DNA from: Dyella humicola
GTDB lineage: Bacteria > Pseudomonadota > Gammaproteobacteria > Xanthomonadales > Rhodanobacteraceae
DNA length: 64,000 nucleotides
Reading direction: 5' to 3'
Assembly: GCF_026283945.1 (NCBI RefSeq)
Contig: NZ_JAPDPC010000001.1
Location: forward strand, 744,001-808,000
This document shows positions 25,450 through 34,638 of this stretch, piece after piece. The notes under the pieces are model-generated. The model searched no databases. It was not told where the DNA came from and saw only the letters and a program-made list of their open reading frames with translations. The number at the start of each line of letters is the position of its first letter. Position 1 is the first letter of the stretch. Position numbers and translations under genes: made by a program.

Positions 25450-26718
25450 TCAGTGCGCGGCCTTCTCCGCCCATACCTGCGCGTTGGCCGGATCATGCTT
25501 GTGCTTGAACAGGAACATGAAGAGCACCGCGACCACCAGCGAATACAGCGCAAAGGTGATCCAGATGCCGTGCCAGTCTTTGCTCTGGTCCGCTTGCGTG
25601 AAGAACGCCTCGATGATCAGCCCGCTCAGTGAACTGCCCAAGACCGCGCCGATGCCATTGGTCATCAGCATGAACAGGCCCTGCGCGCTGGCGCGGATCG
25701 AGGGATCGCTCTGGCCTTCGACGAACAGCGAGCCAGAAATATTGAAGAAATCGAAGGCCATGCCGTAGACGATGCACGACAGCACGATCATCCACAGGCC
25801 CGGGCCCGGGTCGCCAAAGGCAAACAGGCCAAAGCGCAGGGTCCAGGCAAACATGCTGATCAGCATCACCGTCTTGATGCCAAAGCGCTTCAGGAAGAAC
25901 GGAATCGCAAGGATGAACAGCGTCTCGGAAATCTGCGAGATCGACATGATGATGGCTGGGTAACGCACCGCCACCAGGTCCTTGTACGTGCCCATCTTGG
26001 CGAAGTCATGCAGGAAGGTGTCGCCGTAGGCATTGGTCAACTGCAGCGAGGCGCCAAGCAGCATCGCAAAGACAAAGAACACCGCCATGCGTGGATCGCG
26101 GAACAGCGAGAACGAAGTGAGCCCGAGCGTGTCGAGCAACGACTGGTTGGGCTTGCGCTGGAAACGCGGCGGGCAGGGCGGCAGGGTGAACGCGTACAGG
26201 CCCAACAACAGGGCAGCGCCGGAGGCGACATAGAACTGGCCGGACGAGGTTTCCAGGTGCAGCAGGCTCACCGTCCACAGCGCGGCGATGAAGCCCACCG
26301 TGCCCCACACGCGGATCGGCGGGTAATCCTTGACGATGTCCTTGCCGTCGCTTTTCAGTGCGTTATAGGCCACCGCGATGGAGAGCGAGATGGTCGGCAT
26401 GTAGAACATCATGTTGATCAACATCACCCAGAACATCAGCCCCGGCGACTGCACCATCGGCACGCAGAACAGCACCAGTGCGCCGCCGATATGCATCAGG
26501 CCGTAGAGCTTCTCCGCGTTGATCCATTTGTCCGCGACCACGCCCATCAGCGACGGCATGAACAACGAGGCGATGCCCATGGTCGAGAAGATCGCGCCGA
26601 ACTGCGCGCCGGACCACTGCTTGGTCTGGAACCAGTAGGCGCCGATCGTCAGCAGCCATGACCCCCATACGAAGAATTGCAGGAAGTTCATCGCAATCAG
26701 GCGCAGTCGGAGATTCAT
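25450..26718 (-). CDS. NupG-type nucleoside:H+ symporter (MFS)
   Basis: 422 residues, about 12 transmembrane helices. The sequence closely follows enterobacterial NupG: MNLRLRLIAMNFLQFFVWGSW, FMPSLMGVVADKWINAEKLYG, DFPPIR-like KDYPPIRVWGTVGF and AMLLGASLQLTNAYGDTFLH. The ATG at 26718 is chosen because it gives the NupG N-terminus and length (418 in E. coli); the open frame extends 86 codons upstream without homology. Nucleoside uptake is likely, although xanthomonad homologs may take up other sugars or nucleosides. The DP-rich tail is short. Confidence 0.85.
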   Translation of the reverse strand: MNLRLRLIAMNFLQFFVWGSWLLTIGAYWFQTKQWSGAQFGAIFSTMGIASLFMPSLMGVVADKWINAEKLYGLMHIGGALVLFCVPMVQSPGLMFWVMLINMMFYMPTISLSIAVAYNALKSDGKDIVKDYPPIRVWGTVGFIAALWTVSLLHLETSSGQFYVASGAALLLGLYAFTLPPCPPRFQRKPNQSLLDTLGLTSFSLFRDPRMAVFFVFAMLLGASLQLTNAYGDTFLHDFAKMGTYKDLVAVRYPAIIMSISQISETLFILAIPFFLKRFGIKTVMLISMFAWTLRFGLFAFGDPGPGLWMIVLSCIVYGMAFDFFNISGSLFVEGQSDPSIRASAQGLFMLMTNGIGAVLGSSLSGLIIEAFFTQADQSKDWHGIWITFALYSLVVAVLFMFLFKHKHDPANAQVWAEKAAH

Positions 26719-26943
26719 CAGCGTGTTCGTATGAGTTGAAACGGTTGAACGGTAGGGCGGGACACGCTCTTCCGGGCAGGCCAATGGCGATGGCGGCCTG
26801 TCGCGGCGATCCCGATGATCCCCTGCATGGCGCCGTGGGCGACCCATGGCCATGTCAAAATAGCCGCCAGCGTAGAGGAATGGGTGCTGGCGCGACAAGT
26901 TGCGGTGCCGCGACGCCCGTTCGGACCATTGAGGAGATGAGGC

Positions 26944-27573
26944 GTGAGTTTGTTCCTGACCATTGCGGTCGTGCACCTGGTAGCCCTGTTGAGCCCGGGT
27001 CCCGACTTCTTCTTCGTCTCGCAGACGGCAGTCAGCCGCACCCGCCGTCAGGCCATGTTTGGTGTGGTGGGAATTACCCTGGGCGTCATGGTGTGGTCGG
27101 CACTGGCCCTGGCTGGCCTGCAGTTGCTGTTGCAGCGGCTGGCCTGGCTGGAGCGGCTGATTGCCATCGCTGGTGGTCTCTACCTGGCCTGGATGGGCTT
27201 CAAAATACTGCGCGGGGCGCTGAGCAAGCCGTCGTCCCCCGGTGAGGAGCAGAAGCCCGTACTGCAGCAGGGCGACTGGGCGACCTTGCGAGCAGGCCTC
27301 TTCACCAACCTTTCCAACCCGAAGGTAGTCATCTATTTCGGCAGCGTGTTCTCTGCCTTCCTCGGCGACCGTGTGAGCACCGGCGCCCGCTGGGGCCTGT
27401 GGACCATGGTTATCGTCGAAACCATGCTGTGGTTCACGCTGGTGGCTGGTGTGTTTGCACTACCGGCAATGCGCCGCGGCTACCTGAGGCTGTCGCGCTG
27501 GATCGACGGGCTGGCGGGCGCGGTATTCGTGTTGTTCGGGCTGCACCTGATCTTTGCCAAGCGCTCGGTCTAA
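26944..27573 (+). CDS. LysE/RhtB-family amino-acid exporter
   Basis: 209 residues with about six hydrophobic helices. The N-terminal motif LLSPGPDFFFVSQTAVSRTRRQA matches the RhtB/LysE signature, and TNLSNPKVVIYFGS in the middle is the second family signature. Such proteins export threonine, homoserine, lysine or similar; the substrate cannot be assigned. The GTG start follows GAGGAG (26932 region). It is divergent from the nucleoside transporter gene and followed directly by a full-length inverted-repeat element. Confidence 0.85.
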   Translation: MSLFLTIAVVHLVALLSPGPDFFFVSQTAVSRTRRQAMFGVVGITLGVMVWSALALAGLQLLLQRLAWLERLIAIAGGLYLAWMGFKILRGALSKPSSPGEEQKPVLQQGDWATLRAGLFTNLSNPKVVIYFGSVFSAFLGDRVSTGARWGLWTMVIVETMLWFTLVAGVFALPAMRRGYLRLSRWIDGLAGAVFVLFGLHLIFAKRSV

Positions 27574-27584
27574 CCGCACCCCTT

Positions 27585-27735
27585 GTAGGTGCGCACCCAG
27601 TGCGCGATGGCCGTTACGGCGTCATTGCTTGGTTGGCTTGTCACTCGGGCCATCCTTGGCCCGCGCCCTTCGGGGAGCTGGCGCTGTGCAAACCGGAAGT
27701 CCCGCCGGTTTGTCGCGCACAGGGTGCGCTCCTAC
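27585..27735 (-). repeat. Full-length inverted-repeat element, copy A
   Basis: 151 bp bounded by GTAGGTGCGCACCCAGTGCG and the inverted CGCACAGGGTGCGCTCCTAC. Read on the minus strand, nearly the whole length aligns with copy B at 32324-32469. This includes the core words CCGGTTTGCACAGCGCCAGC, CCCGAAGGGCG, GGATGGCCCGAGTGA and AAGCCAAC. The core is therefore conserved and has a direction, unlike a simple palindrome. It has no coding capacity and lies between convergent genes. Confidence 0.85.
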
Positions 27736-27744
27736 AGACCGGCT

Positions 27745-29115
27745 TCAGGGCAATAATTTTCCCGGATTCAGGATGCCATCCGGATCAAACGCCGACTTCA
27801 CGTTGCGCATCAGCTGCAGCGTGCTGGGTTGCAACGCCAGCGGCATGAACTCGCGCTTGACCAGGCCGATGCCGTGCTCGCCCGAGAGCGTGCCATCCAG
27901 CGCGATCACCAGCGCGAACACCTCCGCCAGGCAGGCATGCGCACGTTCGCGCTCTGCCTCGTCGCGCGGCAGCAGGTTGACGTGCAGGTTGCCGTTGCCG
28001 GCGTGACCGAAGCTGACGATCAACACGTCGTGCTTCTTCGATAGCTGCTTGATGCCGTCGACCAGCTCGGGCAGCCGGCTCACCGGCACCACCACGTCCT
28101 CGTTGATCTTGTTCGGCGAGATGGTGCGTTGCGCGGGTGAGAGCGCCTTGCGGGCGGACCATAGCGCCTGCGTCTCCTCCGCCGTCTCGGCGACACGCAG
28201 CTCTTCCAGCCCATCGCCGCGCGCGGCACGTGATACCGCTTCCATCGCGCCGGGCAAGGTATCCGGCTCACCATCCACTTCGACCATCAACATCGCGCCA
28301 GCCAGCGGCACCACGTCACCGCCGTAATCACGGGCGAGCTTGAGCGCCACGTCGTCGATGAACTCAAGCGCACACGGCGTGACCGGCTGCGCCATGATCC
28401 GCGCCACCGCCCGCGCAGCGGCGCCAACGTCGCGATAGGTGGCGCGCATGGTGCGCAGCCCGGTGGGTTTGGGCGTGAGTTTGAGCGTGGCTTCGGTGAT
28501 CAGCGCGAGCGTGCCTTCCGAGCCGATCAGTAGACGCGTGAGGTCGTAGCCGGTGGCGCCTTTGCTCGTATACGTGCCGCAGCGGAATCCTTCGCCTGAG
28601 CCCGCAACGGCGCGCAGGCCCAGTGTGTTCTCGCGCGGACTGCCGTATTTCACCGTGCGCGGACCCGCCGAATTGCAGGCGAGGTTGCCACCGATGCTGC
28701 ACCAGGGTGCCGAAGAGGGGTCGGGCGGCCAGAAGAACCCATGGGGTTTCAGTGCCTGCTGCAGATCGCCATTCAGCACGCCCGGTTCCACCACCGCCAA
28801 GCGATTGTCCGGATCGATCCGCAGAATGCGGTTCATACGCTCGAAACTCACCACCACGCCGCCATCCACCGGCACCGTGGCGCCGGTAGTATTGGTGCCG
28901 CGGCCGCGACCGATCACGGGTACGTGATGGGCACGGCAAGCTTGCACCAGGGCCTCTACCTGCGCGTGCTCGGTAGGGAACACCACGGCATCGGGTTTCG
29001 CGTTGCGGCGCGAGTTGTCGTAGGCGTAGGCGAGGCGTTCGGCGTCGCCGGTGGCCAGCGAGGCCTCCGGAAAGTGCGAACGGAGGGTGACAAGCAAGGA
29101 GTCGGGAAGGCTCAT
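27745..29115 (-). CDS. GlcD/D-lactate dehydrogenase-type FAD-linked oxidase
   Basis: 456 residues, the full length of the family. FAD-binding (PCMH) domain: VIGRGRGTNTTGATVP, GGNLACNSAGPRTVKYG and LLIGSEGTLALITEA. C-terminal FAD-oxidase_C domain: SFGHAGNGNLHVN (metal/substrate His), SGEHGIGLVK and FDPDGILNPGKLL. Members oxidise 2-hydroxy acids such as glycolate, D-lactate or D-2-hydroxyglutarate. There is no glcE/glcF or Fe-S partner nearby, which favours a stand-alone D-2-hydroxyacid dehydrogenase. Its stop is 10 bp from repeat copy A. Confidence 0.88.
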   Translation of the reverse strand: MSLPDSLLVTLRSHFPEASLATGDAERLAYAYDNSRRNAKPDAVVFPTEHAQVEALVQACRAHHVPVIGRGRGTNTTGATVPVDGGVVVSFERMNRILRIDPDNRLAVVEPGVLNGDLQQALKPHGFFWPPDPSSAPWCSIGGNLACNSAGPRTVKYGSPRENTLGLRAVAGSGEGFRCGTYTSKGATGYDLTRLLIGSEGTLALITEATLKLTPKPTGLRTMRATYRDVGAAARAVARIMAQPVTPCALEFIDDVALKLARDYGGDVVPLAGAMLMVEVDGEPDTLPGAMEAVSRAARGDGLEELRVAETAEETQALWSARKALSPAQRTISPNKINEDVVVPVSRLPELVDGIKQLSKKHDVLIVSFGHAGNGNLHVNLLPRDEAERERAHACLAEVFALVIALDGTLSGEHGIGLVKREFMPLALQPSTLQLMRNVKSAFDPDGILNPGKLLP

Positions 29116-29163
29116 GCGCGCAGTATCCCACCGGATGCGGCTTGCGCGGGAATCATGCTGGGG

Positions 29164-29520
29164 CTAGTGCGCGTCGAACGCGCCGCGCAGCCAGTTCATC
29201 TGCGTCTGCTCCTCGGGGCCGTCGTAGGTCACCACATCGAAACGACAGGTTCGCTGTGCGTACTTGCCATGGGCGGCAAGCCACAGTTCGGCGGTACGTA
29301 TCAGCTTTTGCTGCTTGCTGGCAGTGACCGAGGCTGCCGCGCTGCCGTGCGCGGCGCGCAGGCGGTGACGTACCTCGACAAAGACCACGGTGTCGCCGTC
29401 GAGCATGATCAGGTCGAGCTCGCCGTGGCGCGTGGTGTAGTTGCGTGCCAGCAGTTTGAGGCCGGCGCGCTGCAGAGCGGCGCCGGCGCGTTCCTCGAAG
29501 CGCGCTCCTGCAGCACGCAT
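29164..29520 (-). CDS. yraN: YraN family (UPF0102) protein
   Basis: 118 residues, standard length. Nuclease-like fold motifs GARFEERAGAALQRAG, NYTTRHGELDLIMLDGDTVVFVEV and ASKQQKLIRTAELWL correspond to the RecB-like core (GE-D-x-VFVEVK; here VEVRHR). The physiological role is not settled. It lies 14 bp after lpoA in the same direction, the widely conserved lpoA-yraN pair, with rsmI divergent upstream. Confidence 0.9.
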   Translation of the reverse strand: MRAAGARFEERAGAALQRAGLKLLARNYTTRHGELDLIMLDGDTVVFVEVRHRLRAAHGSAAASVTASKQQKLIRTAELWLAAHGKYAQRTCRFDVVTYDGPEEQTQMNWLRGAFDAH

Positions 29521-29534
29521 CAGCCCGGCTCCAA

Positions 29535-31385
29535 TCAGCCCTGGGTGGGCTGATCGTTGGTGGCGGGCGGCGACAATGCCGGCGCGCTATCCATCTGCAG
29601 GCTGCCATTAAGCGGACGGGCCAGGCCGTCCTGGAACTTCGCCCACACCAGCACGCGACGCACGCGACCGAACTGGTCAGCGGTGAGCTGACCGCTGGCG
29701 CCCGGCAGATAGCTGCCGGGATGCGCGCGCAGCCAGTCGACGTAAGGCGCAAGACTCCAGGCATCCATGCCGAAGGCGAACAGCCGCGCCGACGTGCCGC
29801 GCGCGGCTGGCAGCTGCGCGGCGATGTCGCCGTGATTGGGCAGGCCTGGCTGCACGTCAAACAACCACGGCGCGTCGCAGAATTCGACGCCTTCCAGGTC
29901 ACGGTTGGCACCGGCGTCGTCTACGCCGGCATAGATATGCGAGGTGCCGAACACGGGCAGGTTCACGCGGGCGAGCTTGAGCTGCGGCAGCAGCAGCCGT
30001 GCCTGCTGCGGGCGCATGCTGATGAATACACCGGTGGTGTTGGTGCCGCTTGCATCATTGGCGGCGTTGTTGGGGTCACCGCCATCGGTCGGCATGCCCA
30101 GCGCGGTGATGGTCGAGGCGTAGTTGACGCCGGTGGCGGCGAGGTTGCCGGTGCCGGCAACTTTGCCGCCGCGGGCCTCCATTTCGGCCTTGAAGGCGGT
30201 GGCGGCGCGTTGCGCAAAGTCGTCGTTGCTGACGATGACGAACGCCGTGAGAGTGCCGCGCTCGACCATGTGGTCGGCCGCCTGGGCGCCCTCGGTTTCC
30301 GGCAGCAAGCCGAATTCGCTCACGCCATTGGCCGGCAGGCTCTTGTCGTCCGGATGATTCAGCGCGAGCAGGGCCACCGGCAGGTCCGACAGGCCGAACA
30401 AGGCGGAAACCTCGCCACGCGTCAGCGGCCCGATTACCAGTTGTGCCCCGTCGGTGACGGCTTGCTGATAAGCCTTGATGGCCGTGGCTGGCGTACCGCC
30501 GCTGTCGTATACGCGCACCAGCGGTCGAGGCGCGTGATTGCGTGAGGCATCGGCGTAAGCAGCAAAAAAGCCCTCACGGATAGCCGAGCTCGCCGTGGCG
30601 AGATTACCGGTCGCGGGCAACAGCAGGGCGACGCGCGCAGGCATCTTGTAGCCCTCGCGCACATTCGCGCCTTCGCCCGGCATCATGGTGCCGACTTCCT
30701 GTTCCAGCGCGGGTTGCTGATGCGCTACCGCGACGCCGAGCTCAGTCAGCGCCTCGTTCACCCACGGCAGCATGCGATCACTTTGCTGCATGGCGCCGGC
30801 GCGCTGTTTCAGTGGTTCAGCGCCGAGCTTCACCAGTAGGGCGACCAGCTGTTTGCGATTTTGTGTTTGATCGAGGCCATTGAGCTGGCTGTCCATCTCC
30901 ACGCGTGAGCGTGCCGCACCCCAGAAGTCGCCGGTCTCCTGCATGGCCTGCGCGCGCAGCTCAAGCAGGCGAAGTTGCAGCGCCGGTGGCACGCTGATGT
31001 TCGGTTGCGTGGTGAGCTGCAGGGCGCGATTCGCATCGTGCTGCTTCAGTGCCAACTCGGCTTGCAGCAGGTCGAGGCGAGAGGGTTCATCACCGGTCAG
31101 GCGCTGGCGTCGAATATCGTTGGCGAAGGGTGCGGCGCGGTCGAGCTGACCTTCCTGGCGATACGCTTCGGCGGCGAGCAGACGATAGTGATCGGGGCTG
31201 CCGGACGTTTTCGCCAGGGCCAGGTACGCCTGTGCCGCATCCTCGAACTTGCCTTGCTGGACGAGCGCATCGGCCTGCTGGCTGGCGGCGATTTCGGCGG
31301 GGGAGCGGGTCGCCGTTGGGGGAACGCAGGCGCTGAGTGCGAGTGAAATCAGCAGGGCAACGCCTGCGGCGCGGTACAAGCGCAT
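29535..31385 (-). CDS. lpoA: LpoA-like penicillin-binding protein activator, lipoprotein
   Basis: 616 residues. The lipobox LALSAC places the lipidated cysteine at residue 20. An N-terminal helical TPR-like region (about 35-240) is followed by a periplasmic-binding-protein-like LppC domain (PARVALLLPATGNLATASSAIREGFFAAY at about 256-284, VYDSGGTP, VIGPLTRGEVSALF, VFGTSHIYAG). In E. coli LpoA reaches from the outer membrane to activate PBP1a. The ATG at 31385 is preferred to the earlier frame start because AAAGGGA precedes it and the signal peptide begins there. Confidence 0.88.
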   Translation of the reverse strand: MRLYRAAGVALLISLALSACVPPTATRSPAEIAASQQADALVQQGKFEDAAQAYLALAKTSGSPDHYRLLAAEAYRQEGQLDRAAPFANDIRRQRLTGDEPSRLDLLQAELALKQHDANRALQLTTQPNISVPPALQLRLLELRAQAMQETGDFWGAARSRVEMDSQLNGLDQTQNRKQLVALLVKLGAEPLKQRAGAMQQSDRMLPWVNEALTELGVAVAHQQPALEQEVGTMMPGEGANVREGYKMPARVALLLPATGNLATASSAIREGFFAAYADASRNHAPRPLVRVYDSGGTPATAIKAYQQAVTDGAQLVIGPLTRGEVSALFGLSDLPVALLALNHPDDKSLPANGVSEFGLLPETEGAQAADHMVERGTLTAFVIVSNDDFAQRAATAFKAEMEARGGKVAGTGNLAATGVNYASTITALGMPTDGGDPNNAANDASGTNTTGVFISMRPQQARLLLPQLKLARVNLPVFGTSHIYAGVDDAGANRDLEGVEFCDAPWLFDVQPGLPNHGDIAAQLPAARGTSARLFAFGMDAWSLAPYVDWLRAHPGSYLPGASGQLTADQFGRVRRVLVWAKFQDGLARPLNGSLQMDSAPALSPPATNDQPTQG

Positions 31386-31479
31386 GGCCAAATCCCTTTC
31401 GATCTTTTTGACGACATAGTCGGCGGATGGGCGATGATAGCCCATCGGATTGCCGCCTCGCGGCGGAGGAAATGGCAAG

Positions 31480-32307
31480 ATGTCACAGATTCAGCCCGGC
31501 CTGCTATGGGTGGTCGCCACGCCGATTGGCCATCGCGACGATTTTTCCGTGCGCGCCATTGAAACCCTGCGCTCGGTCGCGGTCATTGCCGCGGAAGACA
31601 CGCGGCACAGTCGCCCGCTGCTTACGCACTACAACATCGGCACGCCGCTGGTGGCCTTGCATGAGCACAATGAACGCGACGTGGTCGATGCGATCGTGCG
31701 GCGCTTGCAGGGCGGTGAATCGGTCGCCTTGATCTCTGATGCGGGTACGCCCTTGATCAGCGATCCCGGCTTCCGGCTGGTGCGAGCGGCGCGTGCGGCC
31801 GGCATCCGTTGTGCGCCGGTGCCCGGCCCGTGCGCAGCCATCGCAGGACTTTCCGTGGCAGGTCTGCCTAGCGACCGCTTTGTATTCGAGGGTTTCCTCC
31901 CGCCCAAGTCCGCGGCGCGACGCGCCCGTTTGCAGGAACTTGCGGGCGATGCGCGCACGCTCATCTTCTATGAGTCGTCGCATCGAGTGGCGGAGAGCCT
32001 CGCCGATATGCGCGAGATCTTTGGCGAAGAGCGCGAAGGCGTGCTGGCGCGCGAATTGACCAAGCTGTTTGAGACGGTGCTCGGCGAATCGCTGGGCGAG
32101 CTGGCGACGCGGGTGGCGAACGACCCGAATCAGCAGCGCGGCGAGCATGTGATTCTGGTGGCCGGTCGCGGCGAGGAAACCGATGCGCGCGAAGCGGAGG
32201 GGCGGCGTGTTTTCGCCCTGTTGCGCGAGGAGTTGCCGCCCGCCAAGGCGGCCAAGCTGGCGGCGGCCATTACCGGTGCGCCGCGCAAGCTGTTGTACGA
32301 GGGTTAG
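31480..32307 (+). CDS. rsmI: 16S rRNA (cytidine-1402-2'-O)-methyltransferase RsmI
   Basis: 275 residues. The tetrapyrrole-methylase fold includes GLLWVVATPIGHRDDFSVRA, AAEDTRHSRPLL, LISDAGTPLISDPG, CAPVPGPCAAIAGLSVAGLP and FYESSHRVAESL, all RsmI landmarks. ATG 31480 is selected because GGAGGA (31465-31470) precedes it and the upstream TTG would add non-homologous residues. It is divergent from lpoA and followed by an inverted-repeat element and rnpB. Confidence 0.94.
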   Translation: MSQIQPGLLWVVATPIGHRDDFSVRAIETLRSVAVIAAEDTRHSRPLLTHYNIGTPLVALHEHNERDVVDAIVRRLQGGESVALISDAGTPLISDPGFRLVRAARAAGIRCAPVPGPCAAIAGLSVAGLPSDRFVFEGFLPPKSAARRARLQELAGDARTLIFYESSHRVAESLADMREIFGEEREGVLARELTKLFETVLGESLGELATRVANDPNQQRGEHVILVAGRGEETDAREAEGRRVFALLREELPPAKAAKLAAAITGAPRKLLYEG

Positions 32308-32323
32308 GGGCGATCGGCTTTTT

Positions 32324-32469
32324 GTAGGAGTGCACCCAGTGCGCGACCATCCGGCAAGACTGCCGGTTTGCACAGCGCCAGCTGCCCGAAGGGCGAGGGC
32401 CAGGGATGGCCCGAGTGAAAAGCCAACGGAGCGGTTATGCGCGTGATCGCGCACAGGATGCGCTCCTAC
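32324..32469 (+). repeat. Full-length inverted-repeat element, copy B
   Basis: 146 bp bounded by GTAGGAGTGCACCCAGTGCG and CGCACAGGATGCGCTCCTAC. Its core is homologous throughout to the reverse complement of copy A at 27585-27735. It lies between rsmI and the rnpB promoter, about 50 bp upstream of the -10. No ORF. Confidence 0.85.
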
Positions 32470-32521
32470 AGGAAGGCTGCGGGGCGCTCACTTCTCAGGC
32501 GTTTTGAGCCGCATATTGCAC

Positions 32522-32527
32522 TACAAT
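32522..32527 (+). promoter_or_regulatory. -10 element of rnpB
   Basis: TACAAT is placed 6 bp before the first base of the P1 helix at 32533. No consensus -35 is seen at the right distance. Confidence 0.5.
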
Positions 32528-32532
32528 GCCCC

Positions 32533-32903
<371 letters not shown>

Positions 32904-32917
32904 ATTCACTGCCGGCC

Positions 32918-33004
32918 GTCATCGCCATGTCGATCCTGACGTGGCGATGACGTCGGCGTCGTGGGCATGAACAGGTGATTCATGCCGGGCCCTTCAGAGG
33001 GTCC
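32918..33004. other. Series of hairpins between rnpB and the mraZ promoter
   Basis: Three inverted repeats follow one another: GTCATCGCCA/TGGCGATGAC (32918-32927, 32942-32951), GGCATGAA/TTCATGCC (32964-32971, 32979-32986) and GGGCCCT/AGGGTCC (32987-32993, 32998-33004). No T-run follows, so none is a standard terminator. They may protect or process the rnpB 3' end. The rest of the 308-bp space up to mraZ (32904-33211) holds the mraZ promoter and MraZ repeats. Confidence 0.5.
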
Positions 33005-33138
33005 TGAGGCAACTGGAAACGCAGGCTCGCGTTTCGAAAAAATCCTACCCATTCAAGCACCTTTGGGTGTTTCCTCAGAAAGGGCTGGAATTACTGCCAG
33101 ATCATCGCCTTTCTCATTGATTCACAAGCGAAATTCCC

Positions 33139-33167
33139 TTGACAGTCTCAGGGGGCGAGACTATCGT
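33139..33167 (+). promoter_or_regulatory. Promoter of the dcw cluster (mraZ promoter)
   Basis: A consensus TTGACA (33139-33144), a 17-bp spacer and TATCGT (33162-33167). An inverted repeat AGTCTC-N7-GAGACT (33144-33162) fills the spacer exactly. The start site should fall near 33174, inside the MraZ repeats. Confidence 0.75.
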
Positions 33168-33201
33168 GGGTTCCTGTGTGAAATCGTGGGAATTAGTGGA
33201 G
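33167..33201 (+). promoter_or_regulatory. MraZ-binding repeats
   Basis: TGGGT (33167), TGTGA (33177), TGGGA (33187) and TGGAG (33197) start exactly 10 bp apart. MraZ binds direct TGGGN repeats separated by 5 bp, so this is a good autoregulatory operator. The last repeat doubles as the mraZ ribosome binding site and the first overlaps the -10. Confidence 0.75.
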
Positions 33202-33211
33202 TCTATTGGCC

Positions 33212-33658
33212 GTGTTCCAGGGCGAAACCGCCATCACTGTTGACGACAAGGGCCGGCTGGCCATTCCGACCGCGTATCGCGAGTTGGTGGCCGACGCCTG
33301 CGCCAATCGTCTGGTGATCACCTACAACCCCTTCGAGTCGGGCTGCCTGTGGCTGTTCCCGTATGCGGAGTGGGAGCAGGTGCGCGACCAGGTGAACTCC
33401 CTGCCCAAGGTCAAGGCCGCTCATCGCGACATGCAGATGAAGCTGGTGGGCGCCGCGAGCGTGGTCGAACCGGATGGCGCGGCACGCATCCTGCTGCCGA
33501 CCAGCCAGCGCGCGACCACGGGGATCGAGAAGAAAGCGGTTCTGCTGGGCATGGGCAACAAGTTCGAGCTGTGGAGCGAACAGGCCCACCTGGCCAAGAT
33601 CCGCCAGACCATCGGCGAAGACGAGATCACCAACGAGATGGCGGAGCTGCGCCTGTAA
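33212..33658 (+). CDS. mraZ: MraZ, transcriptional regulator of the dcw cluster
   Basis: 148 residues with two SpoVT/AbrB-like DNA-binding halves: [24 protein letters not shown] at the N-terminus and [23 protein letters not shown] near 75-100. The oligomeric ring binds repeats upstream of its own gene. GTG 33212 is chosen since family members begin MFxG; a TTG 6 bp upstream lies too close to the GGAG. First gene of the cell-wall and division operon. Confidence 0.92.
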   Translation: MFQGETAITVDDKGRLAIPTAYRELVADACANRLVITYNPFESGCLWLFPYAEWEQVRDQVNSLPKVKAAHRDMQMKLVGAASVVEPDGAARILLPTSQRATTGIEKKAVLLGMGNKFELWSEQAHLAKIRQTIGEDEITNEMAELRL

Positions 33659-33714
33659 CCGGCAACGGTGGCGGCGCGGCTGAGTTAATGGGACGGGAGC
33701 GGGAGTGCAACGGC

Positions 33715-34638
33715 ATGGCCGAGCGGTTAGTGCACATCCCGGTGATGCTGGGTGAAGCAGTGGAGGGACTCGCCGTGCGGGAAGGCGGGCGTTATCTCGA
33801 TGGCACCTTCGGACGGGGCGGGCACGCCCGGGCCGTGCTGTCGCGTCTGGGTCCGGACGGGCGCCTCTTGCTGATGGATCGCGACCCCCAGGCCATCGCC
33901 ACCGCGCAGGCCGAGTTCGCCGCCGATCCGCGCGTGTCGATCCGTCATGCCAATTTCTCCAGCATGGCCGAGTGGGACGAAACCGGCGGCGGCCTGGACG
34001 GCATCCTGCTTGATCTGGGCGTGTCCTCGCCGCAGCTGGACGAAGCCGCACGCGGCTTCAGTTTCATGGCCGATGCCCCGTTGGACATGCGCATGGACAC
34101 CACCCAGGGCGAAAGCGCCGCGGATTTTCTGGCGCATGCCAGCGATCGCGAGATCGCCGACGTGCTGTGGGTGTTTGGAGAAGAGCGCTTTAGTCGCAAG
34201 ATTGCGCGTGCCATCGTCGAAGACCGTGCCGAAACCCCGATCACCCGCACGGGTCAGCTGGCCGCGCTCATCGAGCGCGTCGTGGGCCGCCGCGAACCGG
34301 GCAAGCATCCGGCCACGCGTAGCTTCCAGGCGCTGCGGATTTACGTGAACGGCGAGCTGGACGCGTTGGCGAAGGGCCTCGAGGCGGCGTTGTCGCTGCT
34401 CAAGGTGGGCGGCCGCCTGTCGGTGATCAGCTTCCATTCGCTGGAGGATCGCGCGGTCAAGCTGTTCATTCGCGACCACTCCGGTCGCGTGCAAGGCAGC
34501 CGCCGTGGTCCGCCGGTGGCGGCGGCACCCGCCCGCCTGGCTGCGGTAGGCAAGGCGCAGTTTCCTTCCGATGCCGAACTAGCCGTCAATCCGCGCTCCC
34601 GTTCGGCGGTGCTGCGCGTGGCGGAGAAACTGGAATGA
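33715..34638 (+). CDS. rsmH: 16S rRNA (cytosine-1402-N4)-methyltransferase RsmH (MraW)
   Basis: 307 residues. The conserved start [13 protein letters not shown], motif [45 protein letters not shown] and [14 protein letters not shown] are diagnostic. It methylates N4 of C1402, the same base that RsmI modifies at the ribose, and both genes lie within 3 kb here. ATG 33715 follows GGGAG; the longer open frame upstream is the shifted frame of mraZ and not coding. The stop overlaps ftsL (ATGA). Confidence 0.95.
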   Translation: MAERLVHIPVMLGEAVEGLAVREGGRYLDGTFGRGGHARAVLSRLGPDGRLLLMDRDPQAIATAQAEFAADPRVSIRHANFSSMAEWDETGGGLDGILLDLGVSSPQLDEAARGFSFMADAPLDMRMDTTQGESAADFLAHASDREIADVLWVFGEERFSRKIARAIVEDRAETPITRTGQLAALIERVVGRREPGKHPATRSFQALRIYVNGELDALAKGLEAALSLLKVGGRLSVISFHSLEDRAVKLFIRDHSGRVQGSRRGPPVAAAPARLAAVGKAQFPSDAELAVNPRSRSAVLRVAEKLE

